A stretch of DNA of 64,000 nt from Phycisphaerales bacterium (GTDB lineage: Bacteria > Planctomycetota > Phycisphaerae > Phycisphaerales > SM1A02), in assembly GCA_022446965.1 (NCBI GenBank), contig JAKVBV010000009.1, positions 1 to 64,000 on the forward strand, written 5' to 3'. The translations under genes were made by a program, and so were the position numbers. Positions 34,414-43,653 of this stretch are shown piece by piece. The notes beneath the pieces were generated by a model. That model was given only the letters and a program-made list of their open reading frames with translations, did not search any database and was not told the origin of the DNA. The stretch's first letter is position 1. Every line of letters begins with the position of its first letter.

Positions 34414-35747
34414 GACGAGTCACCCTCGCGGAAGCAATGCACCTGCCCGGTGTCAGTGGACACCAGAAGCGCGCCATCGACGACAGCCAGCCCCTTGGCG
34501 GCACCGTCCACGGGCCGAGTCCACAAGCGCTCACCATTCTCCATGCTGAATGCGGCCACTTCGCCGTCACCGCCGGCCACCAAGACACCACCGGCAAGCA
34601 TCAACGCGTGCGGATGCGACGCCTCCACACGCCACAGCAGACAGTCACGCATCTCGGCCGCGATGAGCTCCAATCGCTCACCGATCTGTGCCGCCTTGGC
34701 CGCGGCATCCTGGCTGCCCGCCTTGATGGCGGCGTCGAGTGCTGTTCGCTGCACATGCAATGATCGACGCTCCACAGCGAGTGCTCTGTAGCGATCCCGA
34801 TCGAGTGCTGACAGCGACTGGGCATCGAGCAGATAGCTGCGGCCGTCGGCCACCACCATGCGCATGCCTTGGAATGTGGCCAGTTCATCACCGGCCTGAT
34901 CACCTTCGTCGAGGCGGCCGGTCTTGCCCGGGCCGTGTACCACGCCGTCACCTGTGAGCAACACCCAGGTGCCACCTTGACCGCCGAGTTTGCCGATGCG
35001 ACTGCCGTCGGTACGATCGAGCACCACCGGGGTGTCTCGACTGGCCGGGACGTACAACCGCTGTGGCGACGACACCAGATACCCCTGCGCCGGCAGGTCG
35101 GTGTGCCGCACCTTCCACTGCTGTTCGCCGGTGTGCACGTCATACGCGGCAACCCACACACCCTCCAAGGGAAAGATGCCGGCAGTGACATGCACGGTGG
35201 AGTCGACCACGACCGGTCCGGTGCGTACCGGCCAAGCCGACACCACGCGGCCATTGCCTGCCACTCGGCGATCCACCGGGCCAGGACGTACGCGCCAGAC
35301 TTCATCGCCGGTGGTGCGATCAAGTGCGTACAGGTGGCCGTCGTCGGATCCCACCAGCACGAGGTCGCCATGGATGTATGGACTGAACCGCACCGGGCCT
35401 TCTGTCCAGAATGTCCATTGCACGTCACCGGTGTGCAGATCGATCGCCTCCACAGTGTCGTCGCGGCTCGACCCCACAATGACGAGACCGTCCACGATGG
35501 TCGGTTGTGGAGCGTCATCAAACCGCAGCCGAGATTTGAGATCTTCCACCTTGTTGTACGCGTCACGCTTCGCAGGCCCCGGCCAGGCCGGGTTGCTTCC
35601 CGCGTCTCGTCGCCACGCTTCAACGGGATTGGCCGGCGGCGGCACGTCGGACACGTGCGAACGTGAAGCGTCGCCCCCGTACGTCGGCCAGGTCGACGAA
35701 TCAGGGCCGAGCAGGCAGGCCAGAATCACAGCGCAGGTGAGTGACAT
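34410..35747 (-). CDS. Secreted PQQ/BamB-like beta-propeller protein
   Basis: The 445-aa protein has a signal peptide (MSLTCAVILACLLG), then a WPTYGGDASRS segment and beta-propeller blades of the PQQ type: IDLHTGDVQWTF, YALDRTTGDEVWRV, YDVHTGEQQWKV and SMENGERLWTR. A charged helical insert (about 310-355) separates the blades. No quinoprotein active-site residues were recognised, so a binding or scaffold role is more likely than dehydrogenase activity. It overlaps the ATPase before and the larger propeller protein after it. In related bacteria the two propeller genes may be one fused gene; that is from general knowledge and unverified here. Confidence 0.82.
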   Translation of the reverse strand: MSLTCAVILACLLGPDSSTWPTYGGDASRSHVSDVPPPANPVEAWRRDAGSNPAWPGPAKRDAYNKVEDLKSRLRFDDAPQPTIVDGLVIVGSSRDDTVEAIDLHTGDVQWTFWTEGPVRFSPYIHGDLVLVGSDDGHLYALDRTTGDEVWRVRPGPVDRRVAGNGRVVSAWPVRTGPVVVDSTVHVTAGIFPLEGVWVAAYDVHTGEQQWKVRHTDLPAQGYLVSSPQRLYVPASRDTPVVLDRTDGSRIGKLGGQGGTWVLLTGDGVVHGPGKTGRLDEGDQAGDELATFQGMRMVVADGRSYLLDAQSLSALDRDRYRALAVERRSLHVQRTALDAAIKAGSQDAAAKAAQIGERLELIAAEMRDCLLWRVEASHPHALMLAGGVLVAGGDGEVAAFSMENGERLWTRPVDGAAKGLAVVDGALLVSTDTGQVHCFREGDSS

Positions 35748-36388
35748 CAGCCCTCCACCATACGGCCATCGTCCATGGTCAAGGTGCGCCAGTGCGAGAG
35801 ATCGATGGCCGAATCATGCGTCGCCAACACCACCGTGGCTCCATTAGCACGAGCCTGCTCGAGCAGGTCGATCACGGCGGCCGCGGATGTGGAATCCAGT
35901 GTGCCTGTCGGCTCGTCTGCCAACACGAGTGACGGTGATGCCGCCATGGCTCGTGCGACCGCTGCACGCTGCTGTTCACCGCCGCTCACATCCAGCGGGC
36001 GATGATCGACGCGATGGGCCAATCCAACGCTCGTCAACAGCTCGGTGGCCCGCGTGCTGCTCACGCCGGCAGCTTCCACATTGGCCTGCAGGCTCAACCA
36101 CGGCAACAGGTGCCCGGCTTGAAAGACAAACCCGATTGACGATCGGCGCAAGGCGGCCCGGTCACGGGGCGAACCTGCCCATGGATCGACACCATCCATC
36201 GTGACCGTGCCCGACGTCGGCCGCAGCATGGCACCGAGCATGTGCAGCAAGGTTGATTTGCCACTGCCAGAGGCACCGCGTACCAGCACACCGTCACCTG
36301 GCTGCAGTTCGAGATCCACATGGTGCACCGCGGAGATTCTGGAGCCACGCACACGGTACGTCTTCGAAATCCCCTGCAGTGTGATCAT
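35747..36388 (-). CDS. LolD/MacB-type ABC transporter ATP-binding protein
   Basis: The 213-aa ATPase has Walker A GASGSGKST, signature VSGGEQQRAAVARA, Walker B LVLADEPTGTLD and switch His in LATHDS. The LADEPTGTLD wording is typical of the LolD/MacB/FtsE group, which pairs with FtsX-type permeases, as the adjacent gene does. The start is ATG at 36388, overlapping the permease stop (ATGA). The stop overlaps the PQQ gene start (TGATG). Such pairs move lipoproteins or envelope factors rather than import solutes. Confidence 0.9.
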   Translation of the reverse strand: MITLQGISKTYRVRGSRISAVHHVDLELQPGDGVLVRGASGSGKSTLLHMLGAMLRPTSGTVTMDGVDPWAGSPRDRAALRRSSIGFVFQAGHLLPWLSLQANVEAAGVSSTRATELLTSVGLAHRVDHRPLDVSGGEQQRAAVARAMAASPSLVLADEPTGTLDSTSAAAVIDLLEQARANGATVVLATHDSAIDLSHWRTLTMDDGRMVEG

Positions 36389-37467
36389 GATCGCAGCGCC
36401 TCCACCGGATCGGCGCTGGCACCAAGCATGGCCGGCAACAACGACGCGATGACTGCGGCGCCCGGAGCAGCGGCCAAGATCCACCACCAGAGCGGTGCCC
36501 CTTCTGTCAGCATCATCGCGACGATGAGCCCGATGACGGCACCGTCGAAACCGATGCAGCACCATCGCCCTGCCAGCAGCACCACCAGTTCGCCGCGTGT
36601 CCATCCCAATGCCCGGAGCACGCCGCACTCTTGTTGCCGCACGCGAACGTTGAACCACGCCATGCCCGCGATCAACAGCAACCCAGCGCACGCCGCAGCA
36701 GGGCCGGCCACAGCGGCGATCGCCTCGGCGAGATCACGCTGCTTGCGCCGCGCTTCGGCGGCCGCCTGACGACGAATCACGACTGCCCCTGGCACGGCCG
36801 TCTCGGCCAGACTGATCACGTGCGCCCCTGGGTCAGCGACGGCTGGACTGCAGCGGCATTCCAGTGCTTCGATTTCGGTCACGTGGCCTTCCAGATGCAG
36901 ACGACGCTGCGCCTGCGCCAAGGGCATGAAGACGGCGGTGTCATCGATCGACCCTTCGGGCAACAGCACATCCGTGATCTGGGCTGGACCACCGGGAAGG
37001 TCGAGCTCATCGCCCACTTGCACGTCGAGTGAGAGCGCCACTGCAGCGCCGATCACGACGCCGCTTTCATCCACATCCCGGGCGAACACTGATCGCTTAC
37101 CGCCGGCTCGCTCCTGACCGACGCCTGTGAGCAGCACGTCCTCGCCGTCAACCTGCACCACGCGCCGCACCAAAGGAATCAGGCGGCCAGCCAATCCGGA
37201 CGCTTCCAGTTGATCCACCGCCGCCATTGGCAGTGCACCACTGGACTGCCGGCGCAAGAGCCACGCGGTGGTGTCGGTACCCGGAGGCAACACCACGAGA
37301 TTGGTGCCGATATCTCGCTGCACTCGCCGTGTGACATCGGCGGCGCCCCGCGCAACGGCATCGGCCCAACACATGCTCACCACGGCCGCGGCCACAAGTA
37401 GGACCGCCAGCAATGCGGTGCCCCACCGCCAGCACAACTCCGCAATGATCATTCGAAGCAACTGCAT
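36385..37467 (-). CDS. FtsX/MacB-like ABC transporter permease
   Basis: The 360-aa permease has one N-terminal membrane helix (about 10-35), a large extracytoplasmic domain (about 36-245) and three C-terminal helices with an FtsX-like loop (RVRQQECGVLRALGWTRGEL) that is typical of the superfamily. It ends in PVEALRS, the conserved C-terminus of these permeases. It forms one unit with the LolD-like ATPase. The preceding gene stop overlaps the ATG (TGATG). The extracytoplasmic domain carries a CRCS motif (about residues 204-207) of unknown meaning. Confidence 0.88.
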   Translation of the reverse strand: MQLLRMIIAELCWRWGTALLAVLLVAAAVVSMCWADAVARGAADVTRRVQRDIGTNLVVLPPGTDTTAWLLRRQSSGALPMAAVDQLEASGLAGRLIPLVRRVVQVDGEDVLLTGVGQERAGGKRSVFARDVDESGVVIGAAVALSLDVQVGDELDLPGGPAQITDVLLPEGSIDDTAVFMPLAQAQRRLHLEGHVTEIEALECRCSPAVADPGAHVISLAETAVPGAVVIRRQAAAEARRKQRDLAEAIAAVAGPAAACAGLLLIAGMAWFNVRVRQQECGVLRALGWTRGELVVLLAGRWCCIGFDGAVIGLIVAMMLTEGAPLWWWILAAAPGAAVIASLLPAMLGASADPVEALRS

Positions 37468-38366
37468 CAGGCGGCGTCCCTCGACATCACACTCATGCCG
37501 ATCCCGCACAGCACGACGGCGCCCAGCCCCACACACAGCCAGAACAATGGGGCGCTGAATCGCGGAGTCGGCTTGGACTTCGCCACCTGCGGCGCTACGG
37601 CGGGTTCCAACTGCAGTTCGTCGTAGCCCAGCAGCGGGTCATCGAAGACCACATCTCCGACCCTGTCGGGGACGTCCGGCTGCGGCCCACGAGCGAGAAT
37701 CTTGTCCATCTCAGCGCGGATGCGTGGGCTGTGCGGATCGAAGCCCAGACGATCTCGGGCGCGAGTACGCAGTGCGTCGTCCCACGGCATGGGCAGGTGC
37801 GGGCCTTCCAGCCACGATCGAGGACGATCGCACTCGCACGAGTCACTGACCAATTCGAGTTGATCGAGAATTGCCTCCGTGGTGATGTGACCGCCGTGCA
37901 ACACAGGGCCGGCCAACCGGCCACGCCCATAGAGCACTGCGACGGATGCGTGCCCATCAGGTGACCAGCCGAGCCCCCACGCGCCCAAAGGATCTGCATG
38001 GACATCGAAGGTGTCGATGAACACAGGTGCATCAAGCGCCCGGGCCAGCTTGCCCTCGTCGCTCATCTGCTCGAGCATGTTGGCCGCGGCGCGGGCACTG
38101 TGCAGTGCGGCGTCCGCACCGTGACCGGGCAGCACCACCACCACTGCGATCGCATCAAGCAGGTCTTGTGACAGGGCCAGTCGAACGGCGCCGCCATCCA
38201 GAGGTACCGACGAGGGAAACAGCCGTGTCGCCCCGTCAGCAGGCCGGCGGGCGATGCCGCCGTCGCCGACCTCCACTACCGCCGGGCCGATGAACACGAA
38301 CCCGACATCTCGGATTGTGTACTTGCACAGCGACGAAGCGATCAGGGCCAGGCACAACAGCACCAT
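37467..38366 (-). CDS. Uncharacterised membrane-anchored protein, first gene of the operon
   Basis: I do not recognise a named domain in this 299-aa protein. It has a signal-like N-terminus (MVLLCLALIASSLC) directly followed by KYTIRDVGFVFIG. The central part is alpha/beta-like, with an acidic CECDRPRSWLEGP motif (about 195-210). A C-terminal membrane helix (PLFWLCVGLGAVVLCGIGM, about 272-292) is followed by a short cytoplasmic tail. The main body should therefore be extracytoplasmic. It overlaps the FtsX-like permease by TGATG, so it probably works with the efflux-type ABC pair. A thioredoxin-like fold is possible but not shown. Confidence 0.75.
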   Translation of the reverse strand: MVLLCLALIASSLCKYTIRDVGFVFIGPAVVEVGDGGIARRPADGATRLFPSSVPLDGGAVRLALSQDLLDAIAVVVVLPGHGADAALHSARAAANMLEQMSDEGKLARALDAPVFIDTFDVHADPLGAWGLGWSPDGHASVAVLYGRGRLAGPVLHGGHITTEAILDQLELVSDSCECDRPRSWLEGPHLPMPWDDALRTRARDRLGFDPHSPRIRAEMDKILARGPQPDVPDRVGDVVFDDPLLGYDELQLEPAVAPQVAKSKPTPRFSAPLFWLCVGLGAVVLCGIGMSVMSRDAA

Positions 38367-38400
38367 GACCAGTGATCATACGACCTCGCGGGACCGCGAA

Positions 38401-41400
38401 TCAGTGGCAGATCGTGCCCAACGCCTGAATCAGGGCGACCAGATCTTCGGTGTCCACGTCCTGATCCCCATTCAGGTCGGCATGCCCACAGCCTTCGCCC
38501 GCCCGGCTCCAGCAGGTGAGCATGGTGACGAGGTCTCGGACATCCACCGTCCCGCTGCGATCGACATCGCCCACACAGGGAATCGGATCATTCACCGCAT
38601 ACAGCGGGTCGCACTCATCAATGACGCCGTTTCCATCTGCATCATTGAAACACCCCAGCGACAAGTCGATGGGATCGTGTGTGCCGTTGACATTGCAGTC
38701 TTTGAACGCGGGCTTCAGTTGGCAATCAAAGGCGGCGGAGAGATCCGCATTTGCAAAGGTTGCCGGCAGGCCCTGATCCGTTTCGGACACTCCCACGATC
38801 GCGCCAGGCTGGGCGACATCTAGATACACCAGCGTGATCCCACCATCAGAATGCAGTTGCGCCTGCACGGTGTTAAGGCGCGTTGCACTGCCATGCGTCG
38901 GCACCTGATACCAGGTGATCAGGTATGACCCGGCCGGCCCGATGTGCTCGAACACGCCGCCGAGTGCTGACGGATCCAAATCACAGAACAGCGCACTGAT
39001 ACGCGGTTGGCTGAAGTGGGCCTGCAGAGAATGCACCGACCCGGCGTCACCCTGATTGAAGGTCAGCGTGCCGTTGGACGACACGTAACACTGAGTCCAG
39101 GACTGATCGGCGAAGTCGAAGGCGAACGGCAAGGTGCGCACATCGAATGCGTCGTCTCCGAGCAGCAGATCAGTAGCATCCGACGGCGGAACGAACACGT
39201 TGGCCGCGGTTATGTCCGAACACACTTCCCAGCCCGAGGGCTGATCGTCATCCGGGCGCAGGCTCACCACATGCCCGGTGATATCCATGTCGCCGATGAA
39301 CATCTCGGCCACGAAGAGGATGTCATCGGGAGGGGCCACTTCACAGTTGTCCCAGTACCGGTCGTAGTCACAATCGCCATGCCCGTCCGGCAGGTACTGC
39401 TCACAGTTCGTGGCAATAGTCACGTCTGTCTCGACCCAGCCCATGGGGGTCCCGAATCCACCCGACACGCCCGTCACAGCGTGCATCGCCGATACTGTGG
39501 GCCACGCGATCCCAATCGACTGATCTGCATACAGGGCGATCTGACAGCTGCTGTACCGCAACGGATCGTTGACATCGTCGCGATAGTGGGCCACGTTGAA
39601 CCAGCTGAAGATATCGGCCTGCAGCGACGCGTCGTAGTGGTACCGGACGTCCCCTCCTGTGCTCGGATCCAGGTCCGAAAACACGCCACTGATGCGGGGC
39701 AGCTTGAAGTGCGTGTCGATGGAGGGCACGAATGATGTATCCGGCGTGTTGCCGAACACGAGGTATCCGTTGCTGCACACATGCACCGACGAGTACTCCC
39801 GGCCGAAGAAGGTGAAACTCGCGTTCAATGGCACCTGAACTGAAGCATCATCAGTCAAGCTGAGATCCGTGCCACTCAATGGACTGCTGAGCCAACCTCC
39901 TTCGGGCTGTGTCGTGCACGTGGTGTACACGCCCTCACTGTCCTGATTGGACAAATGCACGCCATAGCCCTCCAGATCGACATCATTCCGAAACGCCTCG
40001 GTCGACCAGATCGGGAGCGACTGCCCGGGTGTGACGCACGAGTCGAGATGGCCATCCCTATCACAATCGAGTGCGGGGTCGGCGGCAATCTCACACAGAT
40101 CTATCAACCCGTTCGCATCGCAGTCGACAAAGCCCGACTCGCACACATCGAGCGTTCCATTGGCATTGCAGTCGGTCAGCGGTGACAACTGACACACGTC
40201 CGGCTCGCCGTTCATGTCGCAGTCTTCTCCGGTATCACCCTGGCACTCATCAAGAATGCCGTTGGCGTCACAATCCGTATCTGACCCGAGCTGACATGCA
40301 TCGAGGATGCCGTCCAAATTGCAGTCGGTCACGCTGTCCACTTCGCATGCGTCGAGAATGCCGTTGACATCGCAGTCGTCGCCGGATGTGTGATCTGCAT
40401 CGCATTCATCGGTGATGCCATCGTTGTCGTCATCGGGATCCGCGTTGTCGCCGATGCCGTCGCCGTCCGCGTCGGCCCACTCGGTGCCATCGAACGGGAA
40501 GGCATCCGTGGTGTTGTCCCACCCATCGCCGTCAATGTCCGGATCGGTGTTGTCGCCAACACCATCGCCATCTGTATCCGCCCACTCGGAGGCATCTGTC
40601 GGGAATGCATCGACATCATTGGCGTAGCCATCACCATCAATGTCATCGTCGCACGGATCGATCTGCCCGTCCCCGTCAAGATCGGCCTGACAGGCATCAG
40701 GCGTGCCATCGCCATCACAGTCGGCTGTCGGATCCATCATCACCTGACAGGCGTCGTAGATGCCGTCGCCATCACAATCCCCCTGGCCACCGCCCAACTG
40801 CAGAAAGTCCCACAACCCGTCGCCGTCACAGTCGCCAGCGGCGAAGGTGTCGATGTATTCGAACACCTCGATCGCATTGGTTTCCACTCCACCATGCCCT
40901 GGCGCCGGGCAGGTCAAGGAAACCACGTTCTCAGGCCACGACGACAAACTCGACTTCGTGATCGCGATCGAGTGACCAAAGCGAGACGCGCTCGACGAGC
41001 CCGGCGAAATGCCCGCCCGCGTGGTCATGCCTGCTGAGTCGATGGCGAAGGCGTGCAGCTCACCCTGATGACCACCCATCCCCGGGGCCCCGACCAGAGC
41101 GAGGGCATGGCCCTCCACAACGAAACCGGTCAGGGGATTCACCCACTTGTCGGTGAGGAACACAGCGACACTCGCGCCGGCCTCATCGAAACTCGCGCCA
41201 TTGGCGTGGTCGAGCGCGACCGGTGAAGTGACATCGAGCACGCCATCGGGGCCGCCCATCCATGCCCATGCCCGTCCGGTCTGAGACGAATGCCCGGGAG
41301 CGCCGGCGACCAGACAGCCAAGGTCCGGTCCGACCTTGTAGTCCATGCACTTTCCGAAGCCCTGCCCGGATGTTCCACCTGGATTGGTCAGTTCCTGCTG

Positions 41401-42225
41401 CGCGGTCCATGCGGTGCCGTCATGCGTGAAGACATGAATCACACCGCGATCTTCATCTGCCCGTGGTGCCGACACGGCGATGCGTCCGCCGGCGATCGCC
41501 ACAGCCCATCCGAATCGATCGCCCGGCTGTGGCTCAGGAGCGAGCAGTTTCTGCTCCATGGTCCACTCGCCCCCTTGATTGCGAAAGACCCACGCTGCAC
41601 CGGCATGGTCCGCCGCCTCAGGATCGAGGTCACACCCCCACCCGCCGATCACAGCGAGATCACCATCGAGGGCGACGGCCGCGCCGAAATAATCTCCGGC
41701 TGCGATGTCGTCCACCATCAACTTGGCCGTGGGCAACAGCACACCCTCAGCGTTTGGAGTGCCGGCGAGATCAAACACCCACGCCGCGCCACAGTCCGTG
41801 GTGGTGGGTGGATAGCCCTCCGGCGTTTCGGCGTCCGCGTCCCATCGGGGCGCTCCGACAACCGAGTGATCACCGGACACACTGACAGCACTGCCAAAGC
41901 GGGCGTGCGTCCAAGCCTCCTCTTGCGGTGCAAGCGTCGCGAAGGATGTCCATCCCCACGGGCGATCTGGATCACCATCAATGAACCCGTGCCGATAGGC
42001 CGTGGCCCCACCCGATCGCGTGTTGTCATCACCTTGCCAGTGATGCCCCACAACCAGATGGGCATTATCCGAAGCCACCGCATGCCCCCATCCGGCCGCC
42101 GTCGACTCCGGCGTGAGCACTTGATCGGGTGTCTGCAGATCAGCTGTGCCTGATGCACCGCACATGGCAGACACAATGATCGCCGCCAGTTTGACCCGTC
42201 CAGATCTTCTCACGGTCGTGCCCAT
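38401..42225 (-). CDS. Secreted FG-GAP / thrombospondin-3 / dockerin-like protein
   Basis: The 1274-aa secreted protein begins with a signal peptide (about 1-30, LAAIIVSAMCGASGTA). Residues about 30-470 contain FG-GAP-like propeller repeats (AVASDNAHLVVG, AVALDGDLAVIGG, AVAIAGGRIAVSAP). An Asp-rich calcium-binding tract follows (about 475-735), first with thrombospondin type 3-like DxDGDG units, then DCDxNGxxDxC repeats. Two related beta-sheet modules lie at about 750-960 and 970-1180. The C-terminus has paired dockerin-like loops (DRSGTVDVRDL and NGDQDVDTEDL). It is probably a cell-surface or matrix protein. It ends 35 bp before the ten-gene operon, and whether they are cotranscribed is unclear. 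Confidence 0.85.
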   Translation of the reverse strand: MGTTVRRSGRVKLAAIIVSAMCGASGTADLQTPDQVLTPESTAAGWGHAVASDNAHLVVGHHWQGDDNTRSGGATAYRHGFIDGDPDRPWGWTSFATLAPQEEAWTHARFGSAVSVSGDHSVVGAPRWDADAETPEGYPPTTTDCGAAWVFDLAGTPNAEGVLLPTAKLMVDDIAAGDYFGAAVALDGDLAVIGGWGCDLDPEAADHAGAAWVFRNQGGEWTMEQKLLAPEPQPGDRFGWAVAIAGGRIAVSAPRADEDRGVIHVFTHDGTAWTAQQELTNPGGTSGQGFGKCMDYKVGPDLGCLVAGAPGHSSQTGRAWAWMGGPDGVLDVTSPVALDHANGASFDEAGASVAVFLTDKWVNPLTGFVVEGHALALVGAPGMGGHQGELHAFAIDSAGMTTRAGISPGSSSASRFGHSIAITKSSLSSWPENVVSLTCPAPGHGGVETNAIEVFEYIDTFAAGDCDGDGLWDFLQLGGGQGDCDGDGIYDACQVMMDPTADCDGDGTPDACQADLDGDGQIDPCDDDIDGDGYANDVDAFPTDASEWADTDGDGVGDNTDPDIDGDGWDNTTDAFPFDGTEWADADGDGIGDNADPDDDNDGITDECDADHTSGDDCDVNGILDACEVDSVTDCNLDGILDACQLGSDTDCDANGILDECQGDTGEDCDMNGEPDVCQLSPLTDCNANGTLDVCESGFVDCDANGLIDLCEIAADPALDCDRDGHLDSCVTPGQSLPIWSTEAFRNDVDLEGYGVHLSNQDSEGVYTTCTTQPEGGWLSSPLSGTDLSLTDDASVQVPLNASFTFFGREYSSVHVCSNGYLVFGNTPDTSFVPSIDTHFKLPRISGVFSDLDPSTGGDVRYHYDASLQADIFSWFNVAHYRDDVNDPLRYSSCQIALYADQSIGIAWPTVSAMHAVTGVSGGFGTPMGWVETDVTIATNCEQYLPDGHGDCDYDRYWDNCEVAPPDDILFVAEMFIGDMDITGHVVSLRPDDDQPSGWEVCSDITAANVFVPPSDATDLLLGDDAFDVRTLPFAFDFADQSWTQCYVSSNGTLTFNQGDAGSVHSLQAHFSQPRISALFCDLDPSALGGVFEHIGPAGSYLITWYQVPTHGSATRLNTVQAQLHSDGGITLVYLDVAQPGAIVGVSETDQGLPATFANADLSAAFDCQLKPAFKDCNVNGTHDPIDLSLGCFNDADGNGVIDECDPLYAVNDPIPCVGDVDRSGTVDVRDLVTMLTCWSRAGEGCGHADLNGDQDVDTEDLVALIQALGTICH
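40020..40830 (-). repeat. Tandem Asp-rich calcium-binding repeats within the FG-GAP gene
   Basis: This coding tract has many short imperfect repeats, on the minus strand of the form GAYTGCGAYNNNAAYGG. They encode DCDxNGxLDxC units and, nearer 40390-40700, longer DxDGDGxxDNxDPDxD units. The similarity is at both DNA and protein level, which makes the tract prone to length change by recombination or slippage. Boundaries are approximate. Confidence 0.75.
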
Positions 42226-42313
42226 CAGCCATTCGCCCCATTCTGTTCGCTCATGCCGGGCCCGCAGAATGCGTCAGCCCAAGCCCAACAATACCACGCA
42301 TCAGCTCGCACCC

Positions 42314-42736
42314 TCAGTCGTATCGCCAGGCACGGTCTTGTTTTCGGCGGCTGCGGCGCTGTTTGTCTTCCCGCCGCACCCGCTTGGATGCTCTCGTCGG
42401 CGACGTCGCCTTGCGCGTGCGCTGTTGCTGCAGTGCTTCGGCGAGCAGTTTCGCCATGCGTTGTCGAGCCTCGATCACATTGCGGTACTGCTCACGGTGG
42501 CGTCCGCAGGCCACCGAGAGTTTGCCGCCACCAGTAAGCCGATGGCCAAGTCGGTTTCGCAATGTCGCACGCCGATGCGGCCCCAGTGCAGCGCAGGATT
42601 CCAGATCCAGCCACAGCACCACCTTGGTCCGCACCCGATTCCGACGCTGCCCGCCTGGCCCTGATCCAGTGGTGGCTTCCACACGCAGATCACGGGCGGG
42701 AATGGTGAGTCGGCGATTGACGATCAGATCATCCAC
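42314..42736 (-). CDS. arfB: ArfB-like peptidyl-tRNA hydrolase (ribosome rescue)
   Basis: The 140-aa protein has the class I release factor-like domain with SGPGGQRRNRV (about residues 25-35), the GGQ motif that hydrolyses peptidyl-tRNA. A basic C-terminal tail (KATSPTRASKRVRRED and RRSRRKQDRAWRYD) would enter the mRNA channel of stalled ribosomes. Length matches ArfB (about 140). It is transcribed away from the SGNH gene, with 44 bp between starts. The GGQ is followed by RRN where many ArfB proteins have HVN, a moderate variation. Confidence 0.88.
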   Translation of the reverse strand: MDDLIVNRRLTIPARDLRVEATTGSGPGGQRRNRVRTKVVLWLDLESCAALGPHRRATLRNRLGHRLTGGGKLSVACGRHREQYRNVIEARQRMAKLLAEALQQQRTRKATSPTRASKRVRREDKQRRSRRKQDRAWRYD

Positions 42737-42780
42737 GAGTGTTCACCGGCAGCGTACACTCGCCAGCCCGATCGCCTCCC

Positions 42781-43653
42781 ATGAGACTCACCCGACGACT
42801 GCTGCTGATCTGCCTCATCACCCTGCTGGCCGCGGCGGATCAACCCACACAAAACGCGCGGCCACGCCATGGGCTCGCATTGCTCGGGGCCAGCGCCACG
42901 GCTGGATGGGGTGTGATTGTTCCAGTGCTCAACCCGACCGAAGGCAATCGCTTTCACCATGTACAACTGGCCGATGCCCTGCATGCGCTGGATCCCACGC
43001 TGCCACCGGCAGTGACCGCCTCAGGCTCACCGGGGTTCTTTCGCACCTCGCTCAAGAACCGTGCCGGCATCGTGAGCGAGGCGATCGCGGTTCGCCCTGA
43101 AGCCTTCTGCGCCGTGGACTTTCTCTTTTGGTACGGCTACGGCACCACCGGTGGGTTCGGGGAAGGCACGACAACGGAGCGCCGAGCCCAACGGCTGGAG
43201 TTGGGCCTGGCCCAACTGGATCGACTGGTGGCCGAGGGGGTTCCGGTGATCGTGGGTGATCTGCCTAACTTCACCGATGCCCTCGAGGCCAAACCCTTCT
43301 CCTTCCTTGCTCGCGGTCAGGTGCCGACGACCGAGGTGCAGCAGGCCCTCAATGCCCGAATTCATGCATGGGCCCAAGGCAAGGCGAATGTCCACCTGAT
43401 GCCGTTGGCGAAGCTCGTCGCGGACATGAAGACCGGCAAGCCCGTGCCGGGTGCAGGTATCACGTGGGGCCCCACGCCGCGCATGATGCAGCACGACCGG
43501 CTGCACCCAAGCAGTGAAGGCCTTCTGGCCTTGGGGGCCGTTACCACCGATGCGTTGCGTGTGGCCCTCGGCCGCGACCCAATACAGGTGGACAAATCTG
43601 CCACACGCGTTGCCCTGCAACGTAAGGATCGGCCGATACCCACTGCACCGTGA
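42781..43653 (+). CDS. Secreted SGNH/GDSL-like hydrolase
   Basis: The 290-aa protein has a signal peptide (MRLTRRLLLICLITLLAA) and an SGNH-like layout. Block I is LLGASATAGWG (catalytic Ser about 37), and the C-terminal DRLHPS segment gives the Asp and His. A conserved Asn may be the one in PNFTD. Substrate could be an acyl or acetyl ester, for example on polysaccharide, but this is not shown. The stop overlaps the start of the VTT protein (GTGA, 43650-43653), so the two are coupled. Confidence 0.78.
   Translation: MRLTRRLLLICLITLLAAADQPTQNARPRHGLALLGASATAGWGVIVPVLNPTEGNRFHHVQLADALHALDPTLPPAVTASGSPGFFRTSLKNRAGIVSEAIAVRPEAFCAVDFLFWYGYGTTGGFGEGTTTERRAQRLELGLAQLDRLVAEGVPVIVGDLPNFTDALEAKPFSFLARGQVPTTEVQQALNARIHAWAQGKANVHLMPLAKLVADMKTGKPVPGAGITWGPTPRMMQHDRLHPSSEGLLALGAVTTDALRVALGRDPIQVDKSATRVALQRKDRPIPTAP

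Noticed and set aside
40020-40830. CRISPR-like array
   Set aside because: The repeats are short, imperfect and in frame with an Asp-rich calcium-binding tract; there are no constant-length unique spacers or cas genes.
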